Source of the DNA: Morinoia aosen
Lineage: Eukaryota; Arthropoda; Malacostraca; Amphipoda; Talitridae
Length of the DNA: 64,000 bases
Direction of reading: 5' to 3'
Assembly (NCBI GenBank): GCA_030386875.1
Contig: CM059563.1
Location: 30,790,139-30,854,138 of the forward strand
A program made the translations under genes and the position numbers. Below, piece after piece: positions 1 through 12,813 of this stretch. Each line of letters opens with the position of its first letter. Position 1 is the stretch's first letter. The notes below the pieces were generated by a model that did no database searches, was not told the origin of the DNA, and saw only the letters and a list, made by a program, of their open reading frames with translations.

Positions 1-3000
1 AAAGGGAAAATGAACTCCAGAAATGAACAGTTAGCAGAGTTGGATTCGTGAACTACATGAAGCACTCGTACTTTATACAGGACAGTCCACGCTTGAGTCA
101 GTGGGAGTAGTTGTTCCCACATGTCGCTGGACTCGACTGCTGTCGCACGCACTGCGCTCTTTCCAATGAACGAGTATAACTCTCGAAATAGAAACACTCT
201 ATTTTCTCTTTTAATAGGTACGATGATTCTGGTTTATAATTACAAACCTATAAAACTTTATCGAACTTTATCGAACTCAAAGGTCAGAGACTGCTTGGTG
301 ATTGCAGCGCAAAAATACGTGTCCGTGTCTAAATAAATAATGTAGTTCAAAAGATATTTCCCACAGCTACATCAATGAAGAAGCTTTCTTATCAGGGGTG
401 AGTGATTGGTGCCAGCGTTTTGCGTTGAAAATACACTACTATGGCAGAAATGCGGCGTTGTGAATTTGTTTCCTTTCCCTGCCGATGTCCTGGAGGAGGG
501 CAGACTTCTCTGTCCTCTTGTTGCTCATGCCCAGCTGCTCATTGTGTGGAGATCGGCGAGCACGCCTCAGTCTAACTTTGTCGTCGGAGCATCTGTGATT
601 TTAGCCGCCCAGGGACAGCCCTTGCGTTGCGTAGCTACAACTGTGGACGGGTTGCGCCTGCTGCTGAGGCACTGTTGAGAGCGGCTTCGATGCAGCGTCT
701 AAGCTGGTGCGAACCGCAGTTGGAGAGGCAAGCCTCTCAACACTTTAAAAAACTGGAACTGAATTCATCGAAAATATTCCGAGTTTTTTCATCCGACTAA
801 AAACCAAACATGAAACAAATATATACCGATGAGCAGCTACCACAAAAAGAGAGTTCCATTATAAATAACAAAAGAGTTTTAGATTTTAGATTTAAGTCAA
901 AAAATGAGGGCAGTCGCCGACGTGGCCATTTCCGAGGAGCTTAGCGCCGGGCAGGCGATTTCCGGCGGCAGAGACGCTGGCCTCGCTAACAGGGCGCTTT
1001 ACGACCGCGCTTCCGAGCACGTTTCCACCTATTTTTTCCGACCTTACCTTTCATATTAGTCCTATTTATTGTTATCATTTCCGCGGCTGCAGTGTACAGA
1101 GGAGGCCAATTACATGCAATAAATAGAGGGCGGTTCCCGTGCAAGCTATTATTTCGCGGTTTTACAATGAGAACTGATGAGTGCTCGTATTTAGTCTTTA
1201 ATTTATTTTAAAACATTTTAGATAACTGCAGATTTTCTTAAGAGTATTTTATTGACACTGGAAAGGTGCAAATTTAAGAACAATAGCAGCACAGTCATCT
1301 GAAAGGCTAGTCAAGAAAAAACATTTTCTTTGGATTTGATAACCAAATTAGATCCTTTTTTGTAGTCACTCATATTGGAGGTCAAATAAAGTAATAATTA
1401 TTTCATCTTCAATCACAAGTCTTATTCATCATCGGTTAGAATAGGCTCGAATAGAAATACAAATCATTCTAAGCACGTACGATAAATATGACTGACAAGC
1501 AGAGGTGGAGTTAATTTCATCAATCTCTATCCGAAAAAGTATTCCTATTGATTTAACCAGAATTATCACACATCAATTTCCTTTCACTCTCATTAACATC
1601 GCTTACATTGTTATAGTTTTCATATTTAAGACTCATCTGACTTTCTTTGGTTCGTTTTTTGGAAAATTGGGGATGTGTGCTCTGTGCAAAATCTAATTGA
1701 AATTACCGTAATATCTTACAGTAAATTTTACAGCTAACTCTATATGAACTTACTGTTGCTATACGCTAAGATCGCTTGAATCTTTAGAGTGGCTGGAGTA
1801 ATGACATAAATGCGTTAGGTCTCGTTCACGCGGAGGTAGAGGCGGGAAAATTTGTTCGAGATTTTTATCCTTCACTTATTGCCTATAAATTATTCGTGGT
1901 TCTGTGAGAATAGTGGTCATCTCTTCCGGTTGTTTAATTTGTGAAATGAATCTTCCATCCGCTGAAAACGTCACTCCTGACTTATTAACGCTGTCAAAAT
2001 CGCAGTCATTCATGAGGCAGCACTGTCAGCCCTTCGTTAAGGCGAGGATGCCGCATTTTTGGTGCACTGAGCCCACCGTACGTCTTGGCTTCAACAGTTC
2101 ATATTAAACAGGGGCCGCAATATGTCGGAGTGGGGCGCAGTTGTCCGTGGTGCTCTCCGCAAACACGCACGACCTCTTCAAACTAAACTTGGCTTCTGCA
2201 AGCGACGGCTGGAACATTTTCATTTAGGCCCGCCGTGCGCGGCCGGCGGTGCGGATCTGGCCACAGCTCCTCTCACCTGTCAGATTTGCCGACACGCTGC
2301 AATTGCGGCGCCGTGCTGCCGGACATGCGCGCACGCCGCCCTGTTTCCTTCAAATGTCGTACTTCTGCTCAAATTCTGCGCCTTTTCTGTGGAAAACTAT
2401 CTCAAAACTTCTCTCTGTATCAGGTCGGGAGTTATCAGCTTTGCAGGATACAGTCTCCAGGGTTGTGAGTGGAGAACGATGAGCGCCGTTCGTGCCGGTC
2501 TGCTGAGGATCAGGAGCATACAGCGTAGCTGTGTTCTCTTGCAAATAATACTTTTGATGTATCTCTGCGGTTTTCTATAGTGTCCTTTCTTCTCCGTTAT
2601 TCTTCTAAACCGACAGCTTATCGATCGGTGGATTTTTTTTTTTGTATCTCTGTTTTTGAGTATGCGCATCGCCTGAGGACAAACTGAATAGAATTTGTTG
2701 CTTGGTTACTGAAATACTTGACAGATCAATTTCCCTCACTGACCACCACCGAGAACACGGCAGCGAGAGGTACGCCCACTAATCTCTACGCGTTGATATC
2801 AAGAATTGATATCAAAAGTTAGTTGACAGTGCAGTGAGGCTGCCGTGTTTGTCGCCCGAAATATGCTTCCAAAAGTTGGAGGGAATCAATTTGCCTTAGC
2901 GCTCATTGTTCGATATTCCAGCGTTGTCAGCTCTGATTTAACAGTTTTGTTCAGTCCTGGTTCACGTCAGCGTCTCTTTTGCTCGGAATGGAAGAAAATA

Positions 3001-5038
3001 TGTTTTGGAATGAAGAAATTATGCTTCGTATAATTGAAATGCATAAGCAGGCACACGGGAGTTCGCTCCTATTGTTTCGAGTCACAAAATCTCAAAAATC
3101 TAATATCCTACTTTGAAAAGTACAAAATTTTGCATAATTGAAACATTTCAGGGTAGGTCATCATTTTATTTCACCCCTGAAATTTATATTACATTAACAG
3201 TCAAAGCTGGGACGAAAATCTTCCCTTGAGAGAACGAAATTAATGGTATATTTCCGCTACATATTATGATATTTAAACTGATATTATTTAAGGGGTATTG
3301 CTTCGTTTTCATTTTTATAACTCTCAAATGTTTATTAATCTTACTGCTGAATTCCGTGCCGTAAATTAATTTCACTGTAGTTCAAAATGAGGGTAAAAAC
3401 TGAAACCTGTGTCCTAATTAATACTTGGTGAGGAAGGATGGTAGTACTAGACTTCAAATTATTCCTATTTAGTTTCCATTGAGAGCAGTTGCAATGGTTG
3501 CGCTACATGACCGCTGCAAAGGTCGAGCACATGAGCCATGACCCTCACACCATACCGTCCATTACTATTTCGCTACGGAAGCAAACGTATTATCTGAAGT
3601 GCGTAAGTTGAGCAAAACAGGTCTGGCTTAGAGTACCATTATTTGCTTCAAAAAAAGCCTGTTAGCAAGTCCACAGTACAAAAGAAGCATTAACCAAACT
3701 CTCCACATAACTCATCTCCAAAAAGTAACATCTATAACTATGATGACGCTGCCGAATTGACTTCCTTCCTCGGCACTGTTTAAATCAGACGCGCGGGGAA
3801 TTTATTCCAGCAGAAGCGAAGAGGCCGAGACACATTTGTTACCGAGATACGAGTCTTCAAAAAAAGGAACTCTTGAGAAATGATGTTCCAGAAGACAAAT
3901 CACGTGAGATGATAGCGATAATTTTGGGAGAAAGAGAGCAGAGGGGAACTTGACAGAAAATCGAAGGTGGCTGAGCCTCAAACAATTGTTCGAGGAGACA
4001 GACGATGACGAATGTAATCCGCACTTCTCAACGCTCTAAATTGTCACTTTCGGCCTAGAATTTCAAGTTCAAAGCCCTGGGGAGGCTTCAATAAGATACG
4101 TCTCGAGCAGTCATTGAAAAGATTACGGTGACGAATAATACCCTTAATTTTTTTCAACAACATGCCCTCAAATACTTCTTCCAAGTTCTTTTCTCTAGTA
4201 CAAATAATATCGGCAGCCAAGTTCAAACATTTTGCTCATGTTAACCTTCCGTGAGGTTCTAGAAATAAGACTATGAACGTTTAAATGCCATTCTTGTGTA
4301 GTCAGAGAATTAACAATCAAGTATTTGGAAGTAGTGTACTAATATATCATGTGTTTAATTTTGATTAACTGTATTAATTAAAGTGACGTTGACTTCAATA
4401 AAAGGAACTAAAATATGAACTCTCACGTACATATGCTGCGGCACAGAATCATTCGATTGTCGAATTAAGGCAGTCATTTACATTTGAGGGTGTCGATGCA
4501 GGTGTGAAGTTAATCGCGTTCCTGAAGAATTTGCTCTTGCTAACACTCCTAGATGCCACCACAAGACATTTTTCATTCCCTCAATCCTCTGGCCAGCTTC
4601 GTTGCCTCCAGGTCGCTGCGCTGTGTGCTGGTCGTGTTGAAGGTCTCAGTTCAGATCAGAGGCCCGCCAAGTGCTGCGAGCCGGTCAAAGTGATTGTAGG
4701 TAATATTGAAAGCTAATATGCAGAGTGGAGTTTTAGTTCAATTCGAGAAAATGATTCGTTGCACTCTAGAGTCCACAAATGTAATGAAAATTCAAGTACG
4801 AAAACATTGAATCGAGGAAAGAACAAAACAAGTAAGCCAAGTGAGCAAGTGAGCCAGCAAGTGAGCCTACTTTGAGTGTAAGCATCAATCTCTCTTGGAA
4901 CTTAATCTGCTCAACAGACAAAAGAATGTAGGCAAGGTTGAAAACGGTACGCAAACAAATGCATGATTTTTGTTCTTTTTTTTTCATGGAAGATGCCGTG
5001 AATTTCACTTTTTATTAAACAGTCTTACTTGAGATGAA
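1..5038. other. No gene recognised
   Basis: This is AT-rich DNA with GC-richer patches at about 900-1035 and 2200-2340. The longest frame (2122-2580) lies over the second patch, has overlapping frames on both strands, and shows no domain. The only structure noted is the inverted repeat at 2754-2852. Confidence 0.6.
2754..2852. repeat. Short inverted-repeat segment (possible tiny MITE)
   Basis: GAACACGGCAGC on the left and GCTGCCGTGTTT on the right face each other about 90 bp apart. Between them is a direct repeat of TTGATATCAA. No target-site duplication is evident. Confidence 0.45.
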
Positions 5039-5323
5039 TTTGGACGCACTGCTCCTTACTTGCTCGGTCACTTTCTTCTTCCTGATGATAGCTACATAAT
5101 TCTCCGCAGTGAGGGATCCGTAAGCCTGTAAAATTTGGACGTACTGCTCCTTCCTTGCTCGGTCACTTCCTTCTTCCTGATGATAGCTACATAATTCTCC
5201 GCAGTGAGGGATCCGTAAGCCTGTAAAATTTGGACGTACTGCTCCTTCCTTGCTCGGTCACTTCCTTCTTCCTGATGATAGCTACATAATTCTCCGCAGT
5301 GAGGGATCCGTAAGCCTGTTAAA
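5039..5323. repeat. 95-bp tandem repeat, three copies
   Basis: Copies start at 5039, 5134 and 5229 with TTTGGACGTACTGCTCCTTC and end GGATCCGTAAGCCTGTAAAA. Copies 2 and 3 are essentially identical; copy 1 has GACGCACTG and CCTTACTTG. The minus-strand frame across it repeats the same peptide in shifting frames and is not a gene. Confidence 0.95.
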
Positions 5324-6344
5324 TAAGCTCCTCGCACTGCTCGCTTGCGTTCATGGCAATGTTCCGCGAAATTTCATCACCAACGTGTCCGAAAATTCCG
5401 GTTCAAGTTTTTATTAAACTTATTCTTGATTTGTGGGCCAGATCCAGATTCCGTATTAATTCTTGCAGACGCATGCATCGTCAAACCATGAAGATAAGCA
5501 ATTTTTTCAATTTTAGTATGCTATTTACTTAGCAGTGTAAGTTAGACAACTGAGAGGTGTCGCTGTTCGTCCTGCATATGCAGTACACTCAACTCAAATG
5601 AGCTATTAGTAAAGCAATGATTTTTTCTAGCATAATAGGCAACATCATTATTATGCTATTTCGCACGACTACAGTCGTGAACGCTTAAGATCGCATGTTA
5701 TCAGCCAATTATCGCTAGAGCAAAATTATGATATAAGTCTTCTTTCATCCTTTCATCGCCTGACTTAACCAAAAATAACTTCGGGGGATTTGCCATCAAA
5801 AACTCTAGTTTACATATTATTAATATATGCAGATGAGGAACAAGAGATCCACATTACCCTATAACTCAGGGGGTGCGATCCAGGGGGCTAGTGAAGTATT
5901 TTACTCTAATATAACCCTGATCTGCATACAAAAATAGGTTAAAAAATTGAAGCTAAGTTTGAACACAGTGTTTATGAGTGTCCGAATAGACTGCAAAATT
6001 CTTTTGAATGCATCCACCCTGTTCATCCAGTCATGTCTCAAAGGGAGCTGTAAAACAGTGATCTGATGATTGTTATAAAAGTTAGCATTGTTCCAAATCC
6101 TCATCTCATTGCCTGAACCTCATAGTATTGCGCAATTAAGCAAATGTCTAACGCATCTCCATCTTGACAGTCGAGCGAAGTCTCGTTGTCTGTTTTTTTG
6201 TCTCGAATGCAGTTTGGCGAGAGTATTCGGCGCACGTGCTCCAGTCGAGGGGTCTCAGCCCCCGCTGCTCTAATTAAATGAATAGCCCGGGGATGATCCT
6301 GTTTTATTGTGCTCTTTGCGGCGTGAGGTCGTTGTGAGCACCGC

Positions 6345-6368
6345 CAGAGAGAGAGAGAGAGAGAGAGG
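6345..6368. repeat. (GA)n microsatellite
   Basis: About 11 AG repeats interrupt a GC-richer block. Confidence 0.95.
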
Positions 6369-8076
6369 GAGCTTCATGAGCTGCGCACTCGAGGAGCAGG
6401 CAAATGAAGGACCCTCTGCAGTTGCTGGCAGAGCAGTGGCGCATCGCAATAAAAGTATCCACGCTTCTCATCGCTAAGTTGCAAAAGAAATCTTTTACGT
6501 TCACCCATTTTAATGGATTTTGACGGTCGATCATACGTACGGCATCGACGCTAAGTATGAGTCGCATTTTCCTAGTAGCTCAGTGAATTGTTAGAGCTTG
6601 ATTGATGTCTTTCGTTTTAATACAGCTTTCTATCTCTGAGCATCCTTTTCTCGCATGTTTATTAAGAGAATTTGAAACATTTCTACGAAGGACGCTGCCA
6701 ACATCGCGGTTTTTCCTAGATATGACAATTATTAAGTAAATAAATTCTCTTTTTTTAGTTCAAAAATGATTTGGTAGAGCGAGCGATGGAGATGGAAATT
6801 CTTCCAGAAGAAAGTGCTCCGTACCTTGCATGCCCGACACTGGTGAACCCGAGTGTCAGAGGTGAGCTGCCTTGGACTGACTGGACATGACCAGGACATG
6901 ACATCGTTGGTATAAAGCTTCGGTTTGACAGCCGTACTAAAGAGAACTTTCAAGATCCCATGATCCCTGTGAAGCACTTTAATGATTGCGAACTCTTTCT
7001 TAGTGCACTTTTTATTTGCCGAATCACTCACTTTCAGATCTAGCGATCGATAGTCGAAAATCAGTGCATTCCCAGTCAAGATTAGTCAGCACCGGCTCCG
7101 TTATCACAAGGAAAGCCCAAAGTAGCGAGCGTTAGTCGATGTACTGCTCAAGTACTCACGTTTAACACAACATGTCCTTGCAGTCTCCAATTGCGAACAA
7201 CATTGCAAACCAGCCGGTCTGTGACACAGCCTTCACGTTCCCTACGTCCACTTCCTGAGCAGCTAACACGAGTGCTCAGTTGTGCCTTTTCTTTAAGCAA
7301 ACTGATCGTTTTGTTCTGAGCAGTGTCACGCCCAGCACGAGCACTTACTTCCTCTGTGCACCTACCCGAGGTGCTGCATTCTTCCTCATCACAACTGATG
7401 TGCTGCTTTTTTACTCCTGCTCACATATCTACCGGAGAATTCTTTTGGTGAAATTCCTATTGGACGTCATAATATTTTAAGTTAAATGTAATACATCACC
7501 CAACTCTCCATTCTTGAAATACCAGACTAAATTTATTTAGTGCTCGTGTTTAGCTTTCAGAGTATTGCAGGTGCGCGTGACTCAGCGAGGACTTCAAGCT
7601 GTGGCCGATGACTTCAGTCCTCCACTGAGGCAAGAGAAGTGGGACAGGAAATGTAGCTGATGTGTACACTACCGTGACCCCAGATGTCTCAGTGAATAGT
7701 TTTTTCCTTGCAGCCAAGGAAGCATGGGACATACTTGAAATCTCAGGCTTCTGGGAGTTATTATTCTTGGTGCTGCGAAATTTAAAGGAGTGAGCATTTT
7801 AAAATAGGGTTTGCTTGGACATAGTTGAATAGACTTCTTACTGATGTTGATCTTACAGATAATGAGCTCAAACAGTCAGTTTCTTGAGCGCATGGCAGAA
7901 CAGACGCGGAAATATGATCAGAATATTTCCGATATTCATGAATTCCATAATCTTAGTCATTTTGGGAATTAGAGCGACTAAAATTCGATGGTACGTTGAC
8001 TGCTACCCAGGTAGTGGCAAGTGAAGTCAAGGGCGCTCGAGTGAGTGGGTGGCCTCAGCAAGGTGTCGCCGCGCCG

Positions 8077-8133
8077 TGACGTTTACGAGGCTCTCCACGC
8101 AATGATGAGCTTCATTGCCTCGTAAACCGCGTC
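8077..8133. repeat. Nested hairpin in a GC-rich block
   Basis: GTGACGTTTACGAGGC pairs with GCCTCGTAAACCGCGTC with one bulge, and CAATGA pairs with TCATTG inside it. The role is unknown. Confidence 0.7.
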
Positions 8134-8722
8134 AAGCTCCAGGCTCTTCCCAGCGGCCCTCAAGTGTTTAGCCACTGTCCAGCCCGGCCCTTGCGCGCCT
8201 CGCTGTCTCAGGTCACTGCTCCCTTACTTGCCTTGCCTCGTGCCGCGGTTCTCTGGGATGCTCGGACGCCTTACGTGCTATTGCTCTCGTAGTGTTGTTC
8301 TTGATGTTGCAATGCTCCTGCGTAACGGCCAGGCGCTCACAACTGCGGGCCTCTTTCAGAAATATAATTCTAGTTAAAATTTCATCATGAATTTTATATG
8401 CTGACATGTTTGTTTGCATTGACCGTTGCACTATAAACATTTGGGTACCGATATACTTGAGATAATGAGTGGAGATAAGTACGTTGAAGTGATTTCTGAT
8501 CATCGATTTGGTTATTTATTGTTTAAAATTTAATGCTCATACGATTAAAGACTCCTTATATGCTATTAAGCCCCTGAAAAATTAATTTAATTTTCGATTT
8601 TCAGAGCGACTGACTGAATTCAAATTTAAGGAGAACGTCCTAAAAAATCCAAACGTAAATTTTCTTAAACATTGACCATAGGTACGCAATAACAACATCA
8701 TTAAGCCAAAGCATGACCTTCA

Positions 8723-8890
8723 TTCGTGACAACGATTAGTTAAATTTAAGCATGTTTGTATTGGGACATTCCATTCTTCAATGGCTGCACGTTTCAATTC
8801 TTGGAAAACGTTTGGAGTCCAACGATGTAATTGAATTTGTGATTCATGCCATTCACATTCAAGTGGAATTAGGTTGGGGAGCGGTGGGAG
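8723..8890 (-). pseudogene. Tc1-like transposase C-terminal fragment
   Basis: The minus-strand frame reads PPLPNLIPLECEW, then NVFQELKRAAIEEWNVP, LNLTNRC. This resembles the C-terminal end of Tc1 transposases (SPDLNPIExxW, then LQELxxALxEEWNxIP, then RRC). The IPLE/W and QEL-x-A-x-EEWN spacing is right, but Asp of SPDLNPIE is missing and nothing upstream is recognisable. The overlapping plus-strand frame is a shadow. Confidence 0.55.
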
Positions 8891-8950
8891 GTTGTTGTAA
8901 AACTCTAGTACGGTTATCAAAAGTAGCAGATTTTTACAGAAGCCGTGCAC

Positions 8951-11462
8951 CCTCAGATTTAGACATGTGTTAGTCGTCCTTTTCGCAACAGAATTTCAGT
9001 CTGCCCTCTTTACTTAGCCAGTTACGGTACAAACCAAATTGCACAAACCACCAAACGAAAATATAATGTTAGAACTCTAGAGTGCCTTGAGTTTTATACA
9101 AAACTTAAAAAATTGGTTTTGTTACCATTTTATTAGAAATTGAAGGCATATTGCTGTTGAATGAATCATTTTGAAACCATTTTCAGAGAGAAATTGTTTC
9201 TATTCTCATTTTAAATGGTGTTGGAAAAGGTTAAATCATCAGCCAAGCTAAAAAATCTGCAGCAAAAACTTGAGATTTTCAGTTAGTTTTTCGATAGAGT
9301 CATGGGGTGTCATTTATTTTTTTATTGCATTAAAATTAATAGTTAACAAAATCTTGCAAAAATATCTTTAAAGCATATTTCGTAAGATAAAAACCAATTC
9401 CGAAACGTTGATTCAAACAATGACAAGAAGTTTCCTTATTTGTGAGTACAAAGCTTTGTAAAGTAATCATTTTACAGAATGTTTCACTAAGTACCTGTGA
9501 AAAAGATAATGTAATACAATTGGCATTAACATTATTTTCTGACATTAACGGCAGGATGACTAAGACAGAAGAGCTAAGCGTTAATTTGAAGTACTACTGA
9601 CTCTCAGAAGCCCGGTTGTAGTCCCGGAAATATTTCCAAACATTTCACTATCCTAAAATCTGCCTTTAAATATGTCATTGTCAAGCTTGAAGGTGAGCGC
9701 CATGGCTTGGGCCTGGAAAGCTGCTGAAACCGCTGCCAAGAGCTACGCGCAAACTATGTCGTTAGGCTACGCTTAACTCAACACTTGTGTTATAATGTAT
9801 CGTGAGAGACTTTGGAACTTGAGGAATTAGCACAACTGCCCGTACACTTCAACGTCATTCATGTAAGAATTACTTGATGGAGGATGGCCACGACACCCGC
9901 CGCTTCACTCGACACATTATCTTTTAAGACGCTCAAATTTGCTAAAATTTTCTAAAATAAAAAAATGCTATCACGAGCTAGTACTAGGAACTAATAGAAC
10001 AAATTATGATTTACGGTGTGTCCAGTATATCAAGTTAAATGAATACTTTACAAAGCTCTGCGCTCACTAATAAGTCAATTTTTATCATTTTAAGAATTAA
10101 CACCTCGGAATGGGTTTTTATCGCTCGAAATATACTTTAAATATTTTTTTGCATGATCTAGTCAAATTCATTATCTTAATCCTTCATCGAAAAACGTAGT
10201 TTTAAATTCTTTTAGTGAATTTAATTATACGTAAGAGTTTAGAATAATATGAGCATTTAATTCGAATTAAGATCAAAGGATTGAACATCATTTGGTATAC
10301 GAATGATTTCATCTGTAGTAACGCGTACAAGAGGTATGAATTTACCTCTACTCCCCTCTCAGAGGGATAGGATGGGCACTGGGTGTTGGTTGGTTCGGTT
10401 TGTGCATCCCATGCTACGGGGTCTGGCGCCTCCAGGATAGGCGTCCTGTTAGGGGACCTCAGCTATATATAGAGACAGGCCTGCGGGACTTCTAGCTTTC
10501 GTGCCCAATTTGTTTCTTTCAGTTTTCTTACCTTCTTTGCCATCACTTCTCTTCCTTTTTTCCTTTTTCTTTTCAACTTGCTATTTCAATGCGCACGATA
10601 TCCCGTGTGGGAACACACCTTGCGCGCAAATTTCATGCGTCGTGTAGTCCGTACCCAATGGTCCCTTCTCTCTTTTGTGTGAAAATATCTCGGCGACCGA
10701 CGCGGAGCCTCAAACTAATTACTGTACGCATGTTATCTACTTTGAACTCCTCGTTACCATTAGAGCTCATGAACGTTTTTTGAAGTGCTGGTCGCTACTG
10801 GCAGTCGCGGTCAAGATTTTTTCCACTTTGGTCAAAAAAATGCAGTATTTTGGTTGAACACTTCCAATAATTCCACAGACGCGTGTGAGCATTTTATTTC
10901 TGCGACTTCAAGACATTAATATTGAAAGTTAATTGCGCAGAAAATAGTTCTATTTAATTAATTCTCCCTGGTTCTTGGTGCTAAAAATTCCCGTATAAAG
11001 CAAAGCGTCCCTCCCCTCATCCGCCGCGATCAGCATCTTTGCCTCCAGCGGAGCTTGTTTATCTGCCGAGAAGTTTATATTATCGCTCAAATTTAGCAAG
11101 GGCGCGAAGCATGACGGTGAAGAAGCAAGGGCAGGCAAACTCCAGCGGGGTGGGAGAAGGTCGTAAAAATCTTGATTAGGGCTCTGCAGTTCTTTGTCAG
11201 AGTCGACTTTGGGAGTTGCTTTAAAGAACTCTTCGTAAAAGTTGGTAACGCTGCGTGAGCGCGCCGCTGCCCCGCCCTGCTACGTGAAAATGATCTGCTG
11301 CTGCACAGCGTGCTGCTCTGGCGCCTGCTGCTGGAAGGGGCAGACGTCTCCCGCACCTCGGCTACCTTGGCTGTAATGTTCGCGTGAGGGTGCTGGAGCA
11401 GGTCTGCTTTATGGAATGCTTACCATCACTTCTGAAAAGCGTGAAGTGTTTTAGAACGCTTT
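8951..11462. other. No gene recognised
   Basis: Mostly very AT-rich, apart from the block at 10360-10510 and a GC-richer patch at 11240-11380. No coding or mobile-element signature was found. Confidence 0.6.
10360..10510. other. GC-rich block with TATATATA
   Basis: A GC-rich stretch (GGATGGGCACTGGGTG, GGTCTGGCGCCTCCAGG) ends in AGCTATATATAGAGACAGG. It could be a promoter-bearing repeat fragment. No coding or terminal repeat was recognised. Confidence 0.2.
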
Positions 11463-12286
11463 AGAGCTCATACAATTTCAAGTTTCAGAACTCATATAAT
11501 TTCAAGTTTCAGAACTCATATAATATCAAGTTTCAGAACTCATATAATTTCAAGTTTCAGAACTCATATAATTTCAAGTTTCAGAACTCATATAATTTCA
11601 AGTTTCAGAACTCATATAATTTCAAGTTTCAGAACTCATATAATTTCAAGTTTCAGAACTCATATAATTTCAAGTTTCAGAACTCATATAATTTCAAGTT
11701 TCAGAACTCATATAATTTCAAGTTTCAGAACTCATATAATTTCAAGTTTCAGAACTCATATAATTTCAAGTTTCAAAACTCATATAATTTCAAGTTTCAG
11801 AACTCATATAATTTCAAGTTTCAGAACTCATATAATTTCAAGTTTCAGAACTCATATAATTTCAAGTTTCAGAACTCATATAATTTCAAGTTTCAGAACT
11901 CATATAATTTCAAGTTTCAGAACTCATATAATTTCAAGTTTCAAAACTCATATAATTTCAAGTTTCAGTACTCATATAATTTCAAGTTTCAGAACTCATA
12001 TAATTTCAAGTTTCAAAACTCATATAATTTCAAGTTTCAGAACTCATATAATTTCAAGTTTCAGAACTCATATAATTTCAAGTTTCAGAACTCATATAAT
12101 TTCAAGTTTCAGAACTCATATAATTTCAAGTTTCAGAACTCATATAATTTGAAGTTTCAGAACTCATATAATTTCAAGTTTCAAAACTCATATAATTTCA
12201 AGTTTCAGAACTCATATAATTTCAAGTTTCAGAACTCATATAATTTCAAGTTTTAGAATTCATAAAATTTCAAGTTCTGGATCTGT
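11463..12286. repeat. 24-bp minisatellite, about 34 copies
   Basis: The unit is AACTCATATAATTTCAAG plus TTTCAG. Most copies are identical; edge copies are diverged (CTCATACAATTTC at the left, ATTCATAAAATTTC at the right). Variants reading TTTCAAAACTC occur at about 11775, 11943, 12015 and 12183. The spacing shows a 240-bp higher-order repeat: 11761-12000 against 12001-12240 with two mismatches. Confidence 0.98.
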
Positions 12287-12605
12287 TAAAATAAGCTCTG
12301 GAACGCTTCTCATGACGATCTCTGGATCCCATGTAATGAGTGCTGGAATGGTTCTTTCTGATATATTCTGAGAAGTTAACAGTTTAGGAACGTTCACGAT
12401 AACTGAACATGCCTCCGACATATTCTCATGCTTTCAGCTTGTCCTCTCGGTAGTTAAAGAACTGTGCTCGATATACTTTGGGCAGCCTAGTGCCGCCTTA
12501 GTGCAGTCTACGTAGTTCTTCGCGCCCGTCATCATCTCCCTCTATAATTAAATCCTCCTCTATAATTACCTCCTGGCTACGAGGGTGAAGAGTTAAGCCT
12601 ATTTA

Positions 12606-12813
12606 TTCGCGAACTGATCATTGCGTTTTGATGACAATGTAGCACCGTTGCTCGATATTCGCAAACTGATCATTGCGTTTTGATGACAATGTAGCACCGT
12701 TGCTCGATATTCGCAAACTGATCATTGCGTTTTGATGACAATGTAGCACCGTTGCTCGATATTCGCAAACTGATCATTGCGTTTTGCTGACAATGTAGCA
12801 CCGTTGCTCGATA
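12606..12813. repeat. 52-bp tandem repeat, four copies
   Basis: The unit begins TTCGCAAACTGATCATTGCG and ends CACCGTTGCTCGATA. Copies start at 12606, 12658, 12710 and 12762. Only single-base changes are seen (GCGAAC in copy 1, TTTGCTGAC in copy 4). The minus-strand open frame over it is repeat-generated. Confidence 0.95.

Larger units (their letters stand above)
5324..8722. other. No gene recognised
   Basis: Unassigned sequence with a GC-rich block at about 6210-6420 around the (GA)n repeat and another at 7990-8230 that holds the nested hairpin. Frames here are short and have no recognisable domain. Confidence 0.6.

Noticed and set aside
2122..2580. 152-codon plus-strand frame, the second longest in the window
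   Set aside because: It overlaps frames in other phases and on the other strand, has no recognisable domain, and coincides with a GC-rich patch poor in stop codons.
11463..12286. CRISPR-like array
   Set aside because: There are no unique spacers between repeats; it is a simple head-to-tail 24-bp minisatellite in a eukaryotic context.
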